From Candidatus Sulfotelmatobacter sp. (GTDB taxonomy: Bacteria > Acidobacteriota > Terriglobia > Terriglobales > Acidobacteriaceae): 64,000 nucleotides of DNA. The notes under the pieces are model-generated. The model was not told the origin of the DNA. It worked only from the letters and a program-made list of their open reading frames with translations, and did no database searches. The position numbers were made by a program, and so were the translations under genes. This document shows, piece after piece, positions 19,318-27,788 of the stretch. Positions within the stretch are counted from its first letter, which is position 1; every line of letters begins with the position of its first letter. The DNA lies in the NCBI GenBank assembly GCA_025462865.1, contig JAOAPI010000084.1, positions 54,039 to 118,038 of the forward strand, written 5' to 3'.

Positions 19318-21143
19318 TGCCCGGGCTCAGTTGGCTCAAGCTGACAGTAGGCGCTGCAATTCTGGCGGTAACATTACTGCCCATTGCTGCTCAGTCGCAG
19401 GCCCATCATTCATCCCCCGCCACTGTGTCCAGCCAAAATAAGAATAATAAGGACGCGGCCTCGCACTTGGTTACGTTCGCGGATGTAGCGAGGATCGCCG
19501 GAATCGATTTTCATCTTACCTGCGGCGGTCCTGACAAGCGCTACATCCTGGAGTCGATGTGCGGCGGCGTTGCCGTCTTCGATTACGACAATGACGGCTG
19601 GATGGATATCTTTCTGGTGGACGGTTCCACGCTTGCTGACTTGCGCGACGAAAAGTGTCACGCTGGCAAGCTCTACCACAACAATCACGACGGTACCTTC
19701 ACCAACGTTACGGCAAAGTCGGGCTTGGCTCACTGCGGGTGGGGGTTTGGAGTAGCGGTCGGCGATTACGACAATGACGGCTGGGAAGATCTCTACATTA
19801 CTTATCTGGATGGGGCAGTCCTTTATCACAACAATCACGACGGCACTTTTAGTGATGTGACGGCGAAGGCAGGGGTTGGCAACCCAGGTCGATGGGGAAC
19901 CAGCGCGGCCTTTGGCGATTATGACAATGATGGCAATCTCGATCTTTACGTCGCCAACTATGTCGACCTCGATCTTCAACACCTGCCGGAGTTCGGCCAG
20001 GGATCTTTCTGCCAATATCGCGGGATCCCAGTCTCCTGCGGTCCCCGCGGATTGAAGGGCGGACGCGACCGCCTGTATCACAACAATGGAGACGGAACCT
20101 TCACGGACGTGACGGAGAAACTCAACATCGATCCAAACTCTTATTACGGTCTCGGCGTGCTCTGGCTGGACTATGACTTGGACGGGTGCCTCGATCTCTA
20201 CGTCGCCGATGATTCCTCTCCCAGCATGCTGTATCACGGCGACTGCAAGGGCGGCTTTACCGAAGTCGGAGTGCAGGCGGGAGTGGCGTACAGCGCCGAT
20301 GGTCGAGAGCAGGCTGGCATGGGCGTTGACTCAGCCGACTACGACCATGATGGTTGGCCCGACATTGCCAAGACTAACTTTTCCGACGACACCAATAATC
20401 TTTTTCACAACGATCACACTGGCGAATTTACCGACCTCGCCGGGCCTACGAACTTTGGGCCTCTGAGCGTTCCCTTTCTTGGTTTCGGGGTCAAGTTTCT
20501 CGACATCGACAACGATGGATGGAAAGATATTTTTGTCGCTAATGGGCACGTGAATCCGCAGGTCGATCAGTATTCCTTTGGTGTTACGTACGCCGAACGC
20601 CCGCTGCTGTTCAGGAATCTTGGCAGCGGAAAGTTTGAGGAGATCGGCCTGAGTGCGGGAGCGGCGCTCACTCATCGTTATGTGGCTCGTGCAGCTGCAG
20701 CCGCTGATTTCTTCAATGATGGTAGGGAGGGATTGCTAGTAAGCGTGTTGGACGGTGCTCCTCTGCTCCTTCGCAATCAAAGCCGCCAACAAGGTCATTG
20801 GTTGCGCATCAAGACAGTTGGTGTGCGCTCCAATCGTGACGGCTTTGGTGCCCGCGTCGAGGTAAAGGCCGGCACGCTCGCTCAAGTTTCAGAAATGCGG
20901 ACCAACTCAAGTTTTCAATCTGCCAGTGATCCTCGACTGCACTTCGGCTTGGGTGCCGCGAATCATGTCGATTCCATCGTCGTGCGCTGGCCCTCCGGAA
21001 TCATCGACCGGATCGGCCCTCAAAATGCCGATCAGCAGCTAGTCATTGAGGAAGGGAAAGGTGTCGTTTTACAACCGCCGATCGCACCCCGAAAGACGCC
21101 TTCTCGCTCTTCGCAGTACCAACGGAAGCACTCCAAATTCTGA
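19314..21143 (+). CDS. CRTAC1-like FG-GAP/VCBS repeat protein with ASPIC/UnbV C-terminal domain
   Basis: Repeated DYDNDGWMDIFLV / LYHNNHDGTFSDVTAKAGV units and C-term RWPSGIIDRIG. Confidence 0.9.
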   Translation: MMPGLSWLKLTVGAAILAVTLLPIAAQSQAHHSSPATVSSQNKNNKDAASHLVTFADVARIAGIDFHLTCGGPDKRYILESMCGGVAVFDYDNDGWMDIFLVDGSTLADLRDEKCHAGKLYHNNHDGTFTNVTAKSGLAHCGWGFGVAVGDYDNDGWEDLYITYLDGAVLYHNNHDGTFSDVTAKAGVGNPGRWGTSAAFGDYDNDGNLDLYVANYVDLDLQHLPEFGQGSFCQYRGIPVSCGPRGLKGGRDRLYHNNGDGTFTDVTEKLNIDPNSYYGLGVLWLDYDLDGCLDLYVADDSSPSMLYHGDCKGGFTEVGVQAGVAYSADGREQAGMGVDSADYDHDGWPDIAKTNFSDDTNNLFHNDHTGEFTDLAGPTNFGPLSVPFLGFGVKFLDIDNDGWKDIFVANGHVNPQVDQYSFGVTYAERPLLFRNLGSGKFEEIGLSAGAALTHRYVARAAAAADFFNDGREGLLVSVLDGAPLLLRNQSRQQGHWLRIKTVGVRSNRDGFGARVEVKAGTLAQVSEMRTNSSFQSASDPRLHFGLGAANHVDSIVVRWPSGIIDRIGPQNADQQLVIEEGKGVVLQPPIAPRKTPSRSSQYQRKHSKF

Positions 21144-21439
21144 TTCTCCGGATCGAACGAACTGTTGCCCGAGCCGCAGTATCGAGTAGGATTCTCTCTT
21201 CTACTCCACTCCTGTAACTAGCCTCGCATACTTGCAAGTGATTGATTCTATTGCTGAAGTGGTCTCGTCGGACCCAATCCTGAGGTTTTCCAGTAAGAAT
21301 TCTTAACGTCCGACCGCCATTAATTCTATTTGGACTAAGACTGCAAGCGGCGAAGCCTCCACCATGAAGAGACTTACATTTCTAAACATTTCTTGACAGT
21401 CGTCATACATTAAGAGCAAAATGCGGCCCACTTAACAAT

Positions 21440-21463
21440 GATGTGTGATGGTGGTCACACATC
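21440..21463. promoter_or_regulatory. CRP/FNR-type inverted repeat upstream of the TonB-dependent receptor
   Basis: GATGTGTGA-TGGTGG-TCACACATC, containing TGTGA-N6-TCACA. Confidence 0.65.
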
Positions 21464-21529
21464 CATGTGTTTGTCTAGGTTCTTGGGTTCCGAGTGATCG
21501 ACGTTGACATCTTGTGCGAGGGTAAGACA

Positions 21530-24500
21530 ATGACGAAGCTGCAGTTCTGCATGATTTCGTTGTGTATTTTTTTGCTGACGCTGAGCGCGATGGCGCAGAT
21601 TCAAAACGGCCAGTTCTCTGGTACGGTCACTGACGCCTCCGGCGCCGCAGTTGCTGGTGCGAAGATCACCATCACGAACCAGGCGACGAACTTCTCAGTA
21701 GACACCACTACAAATGGAACCGGCAGTTACAGCGCCAAGGAGCTTCCAGTCGGCGTCTACAAAATCACCGTTGAGCATCCCGGCTTCAAGACATACACAG
21801 ATAACGGCGTGAACCTCGACCCCGGGGCCATTCTTCGGGTTGACGTGAAGATGCAGTTGGGCCAGGCGCGTGAAGTGGTCGAAGTTACAGGCGAAGCCGC
21901 GACGGTTCAAACTGAAGACGCAAGATTGACTTCGACGATTGGCGCCGCACAAATTAACAACCTTCCGTTGAACGGCCGTAACGTTTTTGACTTGATGCAG
22001 CTTAATGCGGGCGCCGTGAACGTGGCAGGAGTTGACTTTGAAAATGGACACAATACCGTAGTCAACGGGGTGCGCGAAGACTTCAACGGTTTCCTGATCA
22101 ACGGCGTTTCCAATAAAGGGTTGAGCGGCGGCGTGGTGAACACGCCGATCCAGGACACTGTCGAAGAGTTCCAGCAATTAGGGCTGAATATGTCGGCGCA
22201 ATACGGCAACAGCGCTGGCAGCACCGTCAACCTGGTGACCAAATCGGGCACCAATCAGTTCCACGGCAGCGTGTGGGAGTACCTTCGCAACTCTGCGGCC
22301 AACGCAAACGATTTTTTTCTGAACCAGCAAGGTGTGGCGCGACCTGCGCTTCGTTGGAATCAGTTCGGCTTTACCTTCGGCGGACCGATTAAGAGAGACA
22401 AGTTCTTTTTCTTTGCCTCTTATCAAGGAAGCCGTTTCACAACGGTGGGAACTCCGTCGCCGGTTGTCGTCGAATCGCAGGCCTGGCGGGATGCGGTAAT
22501 ACAAGCGGACGCGAATACGGGAGTGAATTCCGTGGCGGCGGTCCTCTACGGTGGTTTCAAGCCTAGTGTGGGTGGGACGCCGTTGTACACGATCGATTGC
22601 TACATCACCGGAGCGAACTGCCCTGCGGGAACATCTGGGCCCCTAACGGACAGCGGATTAAACAGCTATGAGGCGTACAACTGCGTGGCAAACACCACCC
22701 CGGCCATCGCCGCAAGATTCCAATCTATCCTGGGCGTCCTTGCAAGTGACGACTACTCCAAGTGCACATCGGGGGCGCCCGCGCTACAGCCCGGCACGAT
22801 CAGTCGTTCGGCCGCTGGTTCTGCTCTGGTCATCCAGAACTCGAGCGTATCCCTATTCAAATCACAAACTGGGAGTGGCATCAATCAAAACCTGTTCAAC
22901 GGCAACGAGGCTACCTTGCGCCTCGATTACAACTGGAATACCAAGAACCGCTTGTCCGTAAACTATAACGATGCGCGGACCACAGATGGCTTCGGTCCCT
23001 GCGCTCCTTCTTGCACCCGCGGCTTTACCAATCCGATTAAAGGCCGGACGCCGAACGGTCAATTTAGTTTTGTCCACACCTTTAGCCCAGCTATTTTGAA
23101 CGACTTCCGGGCAGGTTATACCCAGAACGTCAGCCTCATCAATACCGCCCAAGGCGGAGTCCCCTCGACCAGTTTTGACGACGCTTCCGTTGGTTTCGGT
23201 TCCTACAGTGGGTATCCGCAGTTCTTCAAGGAGAATGTCTACAGCTACTCCGATATGGTGGCAATTACCCACAGCAAGCACAACATAAAGATCGGAGTCG
23301 ATTTCCGGCGCAACATTGAAAACAGCGAGTTCAACGTCGCGCGCCCGTCTTACTATTTCAACGATCCCCTTTTCTTCGCAGCGGATGCTCCGTACTCTGT
23401 GTCAGCCGGCGTCAATCCGGGGATTTGTGCGCCTCCTTGCTCGCAATCGACGATTCAGCAACTGATCGCGAGCAATGCAACTCCCAGCGCGAACCTGCAA
23501 AGCAACGTTCGGCACTGGCGGAACCTGGAGATGGGAGCTTACTTCCAGGATGATTGGAAGGTTACGAAGCGCCTGACTCTGCAGCTAGGCCTGCGCTATG
23601 ACCTTTACAAGCGTCACACCGAAGAGAACAACCTGGCTACCACTTTCGTCCTGGGACCGGGAAATAATCCGATCCAAGGGGTGATCAGCGCTAACGCCCC
23701 GGCGGGCAGCCCCGGCTGCGATAGCAACGCTGCACAAATGGCTATGGCGCAGCTGGCGGGTGTCTGTGGGCAAGGCGGTTTTGCGGCAGCTTCCACGCTG
23801 GGTAAAGGCCGGTACAAGGATTTCGGCCCTCGCGTTGGTTTTGCCTTGGACGTATTTGGCAATGGCAAGACTTCGTTGCGAGGCGGCTTCGGATTGGCTT
23901 ATGAGGGCACGCTCTACAACCCCCTTTCCAACTCGCGCTGGAACCTGCCGTACTACTCATTCAATAACGTCAGCAATTTCGTAGGCGGCGACGTAAACAG
24001 TGTCGTGTATGGTCCAACCGATTGCACCGGAGCAGGTACTTTCCCCGATAATTGCGTACCAATAGGCGGAGCCCAGTTTGGTCCAGGTGGGGTTGCTCCC
24101 ACCTTCAGCGGACCGCCGTCGGGCAAGCAGGGCCAAGGATTTACCGGAGCGCAGGCGCAAGGTAATATTGACGGCTGGAATCCACTGAATCCAAACCTGG
24201 CGTCATTGACGGGAATCATCTTCCCGCAAGGCGTCGATGACCCCTACGTGTACAACTACTATTTGGGTATTCAGCATGAAATTTTCCCCAAGACGGTGGT
24301 AGAAGTGGACTATGTTGGCACCACCGGCCACAAGCTGTTCCGCGCTGAGGACGTGAACCGCCTCCCCGGAACCCTACTGCCGGTCGGTTCGACACTCGTC
24401 AATGATGTGGGGGAGACCGTCGTCGGTTACGGAGGTCGGCCTAACCCCAACTACGGGCGCTTGCGTGTGTGGGAGAACGTAGTGAATTCCAACTACAACT

Positions 24501-25354
24501 CTCTGCAGGCTTCCGTGAAGCGCCAGATGAGCCATGGCTTCCTGTTCAACGTGAACTACACCTGGAGCCACTCGATTGACAATGGTTCGACCTGGCATAG
24601 CGGCGCCACCAGCGCGAACGGAGCTGCAGGGGGTGAGGGTTTCACCACCGATCCGACGCATCCCGAGTTTGACCGGGGCAACTCGATTTATGACATCCGT
24701 CAACGCCTGGTTATTAATCATGTTTGGCAGGTACCCGGCCAGAACCTGAGGGGTATAAGCGGGTTGATTCTAGGCGGCTGGTCTTTGAATGGGGTGTGGC
24801 AGCTCCAAAGTGGGGCTCACTGGGAGCCTTTCCGCTCGTCGGCGGCAAAATTGAGGGAGATTTCGGACAATACGGTTAGCTGTACCGCGGCAGACGTTAA
24901 TACCGGCAACTGCGTGAATCTGGGCGGTGACTACCTTCTGACACGGGGCCGGAATGAACGTCCAAGCAGCAGCGTTCCCGGCTTCTCCGATTTCAGCCAC
25001 AACACATGGGCGTGCGGCTGGACAGCCGCCAACTGTCCGGGCGTGACGCCTCAAGCCAATCTTCCGGTTCTTTCGGCGCCGTGCCTGGCCTGTAAGGGCA
25101 ACTTGGGACGGAATACGTTTGTCGGTCCGGGCCTGTTCCAAACCGACATGAGCCTGACAAAGAACTTCAGGCTGACGGAGCGATTCAACCTGAAGTTTGA
25201 CGCGAGCGCTTTCAACGTGTTCAACCGGACGAATTTCGAACTGGCGACCGGTGGCACTGCCAACAAGAACAACATTGCCAGCGGCAATTTCGGCGTAGCC
25301 GGTGGAGTGATTGGTCAACGCACGATGCAGTTTGGCCTGAAGTTGTTCTTCTAA
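21530..25354 (+). CDS. TonB-dependent receptor, Oar-like, with carboxypeptidase-regulatory-like N-terminal domain
   Basis: GQFSGTVTDASGAAVAGAKITITN, plug-like LPLNGRNVFDLMQL, C-term aromatic FGLKLFF; start set at MTKLQFCMISL (ORF track 21494). Confidence 0.93.
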   Translation: MTKLQFCMISLCIFLLTLSAMAQIQNGQFSGTVTDASGAAVAGAKITITNQATNFSVDTTTNGTGSYSAKELPVGVYKITVEHPGFKTYTDNGVNLDPGAILRVDVKMQLGQAREVVEVTGEAATVQTEDARLTSTIGAAQINNLPLNGRNVFDLMQLNAGAVNVAGVDFENGHNTVVNGVREDFNGFLINGVSNKGLSGGVVNTPIQDTVEEFQQLGLNMSAQYGNSAGSTVNLVTKSGTNQFHGSVWEYLRNSAANANDFFLNQQGVARPALRWNQFGFTFGGPIKRDKFFFFASYQGSRFTTVGTPSPVVVESQAWRDAVIQADANTGVNSVAAVLYGGFKPSVGGTPLYTIDCYITGANCPAGTSGPLTDSGLNSYEAYNCVANTTPAIAARFQSILGVLASDDYSKCTSGAPALQPGTISRSAAGSALVIQNSSVSLFKSQTGSGINQNLFNGNEATLRLDYNWNTKNRLSVNYNDARTTDGFGPCAPSCTRGFTNPIKGRTPNGQFSFVHTFSPAILNDFRAGYTQNVSLINTAQGGVPSTSFDDASVGFGSYSGYPQFFKENVYSYSDMVAITHSKHNIKIGVDFRRNIENSEFNVARPSYYFNDPLFFAADAPYSVSAGVNPGICAPPCSQSTIQQLIASNATPSANLQSNVRHWRNLEMGAYFQDDWKVTKRLTLQLGLRYDLYKRHTEENNLATTFVLGPGNNPIQGVISANAPAGSPGCDSNAAQMAMAQLAGVCGQGGFAAASTLGKGRYKDFGPRVGFALDVFGNGKTSLRGGFGLAYEGTLYNPLSNSRWNLPYYSFNNVSNFVGGDVNSVVYGPTDCTGAGTFPDNCVPIGGAQFGPGGVAPTFSGPPSGKQGQGFTGAQAQGNIDGWNPLNPNLASLTGIIFPQGVDDPYVYNYYLGIQHEIFPKTVVEVDYVGTTGHKLFRAEDVNRLPGTLLPVGSTLVNDVGETVVGYGGRPNPNYGRLRVWENVVNSNYNSLQASVKRQMSHGFLFNVNYTWSHSIDNGSTWHSGATSANGAAGGEGFTTDPTHPEFDRGNSIYDIRQRLVINHVWQVPGQNLRGISGLILGGWSLNGVWQLQSGAHWEPFRSSAAKLREISDNTVSCTAADVNTGNCVNLGGDYLLTRGRNERPSSSVPGFSDFSHNTWACGWTAANCPGVTPQANLPVLSAPCLACKGNLGRNTFVGPGLFQTDMSLTKNFRLTERFNLKFDASAFNVFNRTNFELATGGTANKNNIASGNFGVAGGVIGQRTMQFGLKLFF

Positions 25355-25371
25355 GCTGAGCTAGCTTTCAG

Positions 25372-25406
25372 GGGCCTGTTCTCGCATCTAAGAACGGGCC
25401 CTTTTC
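25372..25406 (+). terminator. Rho-independent terminator after the TonB-dependent receptor
   Basis: GGGCCTGTTCT-CGCATCTA-AGAACGGGCCC-TTTTC. Confidence 0.85.
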
Positions 25407-25409
25407 ACT

Positions 25410-26447
25410 TTGCGGAGGAAGGCCATGATCCGCAGATCTTATCCCTGGATGTTGCTTGCGCTGGCGTTGCTTTTGCCCTGCACCATAGTGGGACAAGTAC
25501 CGCTGGGCCGGATTATTGGCCAGGCACGCACCGTTCGAGGTGAATTCCCGCCGCGCCAGATCATGGTAGAACTACGCCTGCACGGGGGCACCGTTGAAAG
25601 CGTTTACACCGACAATGAGGGGCGTTTCGGTTTTTCCAACCTTCACGCCAATGGGTACCAGGTCGCCATCAACGACGAAGAGTACTACCCGGTGGAAGAA
25701 CGAGCGGATGTAAATCCCGATGTGATGCCCTATACCAGGGTGCAGATCGTTCTCCGTAGCCGCGAGGCTCGGCAGAACAACGATCCGGTGGGAGCCAGGG
25801 CGTCCGGCGGCAGTCCCTATCTGGTTGATCCGGCTGACTTCAATAAACTTTTTCCCAAAAAAGCGCTGAAAGAATATACCCGCGGGCTTGACGCCGAGCG
25901 GCATGGCAAGCATGATGAAGCCATTACCCACTACTTAAGCGCGCTAAAGATCTCTCCCGGGTACTACCCCGCCCACAATAATCTCGGTTCACTGTATTTG
26001 GGCAAGGCAGATTTCAAGTCCGCGGAGGCGCAATTTCAAGAAGTGATCCGGCTCGATCAGAACGATGCTCAGGCCTACTTTAACCTGGGCAACGTTCTGA
26101 TGTTGACTGGGCGCTATCCGGAATCGGAAAAGGTGTTGTCCTTAGGATTGCAGCGTCAACCCGATTCTGCTTTTGGAAATTTTCTTCAAGGTTCTCTATA
26201 CGGGCGAGCCGGCAAACTTCCTGAAGCGGAAAAGAGTCTACGCACCTCCCTGCAACTGGATGCGACGATGTGGCAGGCGCATTTGCAACTGGTTAATCTC
26301 TACCTCAAGCAGAACCGGAAGCAAAATGCGATTTCCGAGTTGCAGGCCTTTCTGAAGGCTTTTCCTTCCGTGCCGGCCGTGCCAAAGGCAAACGAATTAC
26401 TTTACAAATTGCAGAAGGAGAGCATCGTAGCTCCCCCGCCCGAATAA
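25410..26447 (+). CDS. Secreted protein with carboxypeptidase-regulatory-like domain and TPR repeats
   Basis: Signal peptide, VELRLHGGTVESVYTDNEGRFGFSNL, then TPR units. Confidence 0.8.
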   Translation: MRRKAMIRRSYPWMLLALALLLPCTIVGQVPLGRIIGQARTVRGEFPPRQIMVELRLHGGTVESVYTDNEGRFGFSNLHANGYQVAINDEEYYPVEERADVNPDVMPYTRVQIVLRSREARQNNDPVGARASGGSPYLVDPADFNKLFPKKALKEYTRGLDAERHGKHDEAITHYLSALKISPGYYPAHNNLGSLYLGKADFKSAEAQFQEVIRLDQNDAQAYFNLGNVLMLTGRYPESEKVLSLGLQRQPDSAFGNFLQGSLYGRAGKLPEAEKSLRTSLQLDATMWQAHLQLVNLYLKQNRKQNAISELQAFLKAFPSVPAVPKANELLYKLQKESIVAPPPE

Positions 26448-26511
26448 ATTTGTTAGAGATGGTCAGTTGAACTTGTTGTAATATGATGGCCTCATCCAGG
26501 GAGGAGGAGAT

Positions 26512-27207
26512 ATGCAGAGACTCCTTGACGCCCCCAAGTTGGTTAAGCTCCTACCGGTTCTGGCGATTTTTATGGCGTCAGAAATTGGCGCCTGTCAACA
26601 AGCCTCGACGCCGCTGCTTCGGCTGCAGGAATCGAGAGCCTATCTGAATATCGACGCCAACGTTCAGCATGGTCAGGGAATGTGGGGCATCACCTTCGGT
26701 AATCCCGGGGACGTCTGGCGATATCCAAATTCGTTGTCATGCCTGGTGGTTTATGGTGACGGGAAATACGTCCTGGAAAAAAGAGACGAGCCGACTTTGG
26801 GTAAACCAAAGGTGAAACGGGCGGAAGGTAGCCTGGGAGCCGACGATCTGCTGCGGCTGAAAGGCATTCTCGACGACGAAGCGCTCAAAAAAATCAAGAC
26901 GCCGAACATGCCGGGGCTTCCCGACGACGCTCAAGCTGTGCGGGACATCGAGAGCCTGGATGCGCAAATTGACCACTCCGGAACCACTCAGCGATTCACC
27001 TTAGTGAAGGAGCGGGTGAAAACCGGCGCCCTAACTTCAGCGACAACAGGCCCCTCAACCGGTATGGATACTTACCTGGATAATGGTGCACCCTACAAGA
27101 AAACTCTGAGCCCGCTCTTGAAGTGGTTTGAAGGCGTGGAAAAGAAAAGCAAGTCAGAGCTGAAAGAATCGAAGCCTCAGTATTGCGCACCGATCAACAT
27201 TGGATAA
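26512..27207 (+). CDS. Hypothetical secreted protein
   Basis: 231-aa ORF preceded by GGAGGAG; N-terminal hydrophobic segment. Confidence 0.65.
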   Translation: MQRLLDAPKLVKLLPVLAIFMASEIGACQQASTPLLRLQESRAYLNIDANVQHGQGMWGITFGNPGDVWRYPNSLSCLVVYGDGKYVLEKRDEPTLGKPKVKRAEGSLGADDLLRLKGILDDEALKKIKTPNMPGLPDDAQAVRDIESLDAQIDHSGTTQRFTLVKERVKTGALTSATTGPSTGMDTYLDNGAPYKKTLSPLLKWFEGVEKKSKSELKESKPQYCAPINIG

Positions 27208-27763
27208 AACAATGACACGGTATCTAACAATTCTTTGCGGCATCCTGGCAGTTGGCCTTGCGGCTGCTGTTGTGGGCCAGACTGAAATGGGGAAAGGCGC
27301 AGTAGTTCGGCTCCAGCTCAACGAGGTGCAGCCGGGGACCATGGCCTCCGAGCAGTACTGCACTGTGGTTTTTTCCGACCGCCACTTCCATTCTGAGAAA
27401 GCGAGCCGCCGCAGGGGAAAGGACACCGATCGCAAGGTTTATGAGGGTGAATTGTCGGAGGCGGACTGGAATGCGCTGGGCGGAATCATTGACAGCGAAG
27501 GATTTCGAGCGCTCAGCATTCCCCAAGACGTGTCTCCCCTGGTGATTCAGGATGCCCATACCGTTACCATCAGCGTGGCTCGTGGCACTAGATTTCAGAA
27601 TATGGAGTTTTTGGATAACAAGAGCCGCAAACCTTACGACTCTCAATTAAAACCGCTACTGCGATGGTGGAAATCATTTCGCAGCGAGCGTATCGTGGAA
27701 TCGAAAGCTGCCGTGGATGCAAGGTGCTCCCTGGACAGTACCAATTCCGTATTCAGCCAATAA
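27200..27763 (+). CDS. Hypothetical secreted protein, resembles upstream gene in layout
   Basis: 187-aa ORF overlapping the end of the previous gene; N-terminal signal-like segment. Confidence 0.6.
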   Translation: MDKTMTRYLTILCGILAVGLAAAVVGQTEMGKGAVVRLQLNEVQPGTMASEQYCTVVFSDRHFHSEKASRRRGKDTDRKVYEGELSEADWNALGGIIDSEGFRALSIPQDVSPLVIQDAHTVTISVARGTRFQNMEFLDNKSRKPYDSQLKPLLRWWKSFRSERIVESKAAVDARCSLDSTNSVFSQ

Positions 27764-27788
27764 GGATCGAAACAATTCGCAGAAGAGT

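Noticed and set aside
19410-20237. 275-aa minus-strand ORF rich in IVVIV
   Set aside because: Antisense of the repeated DYDNDG FG-GAP codons in the CRTAC1 gene; low-complexity artefact.
21393-21421. TTGACA at 21393 as a sigma70 -35 box for the TonB-dependent receptor
   Set aside because: No convincing -10 hexamer at 16-18 bp spacing.
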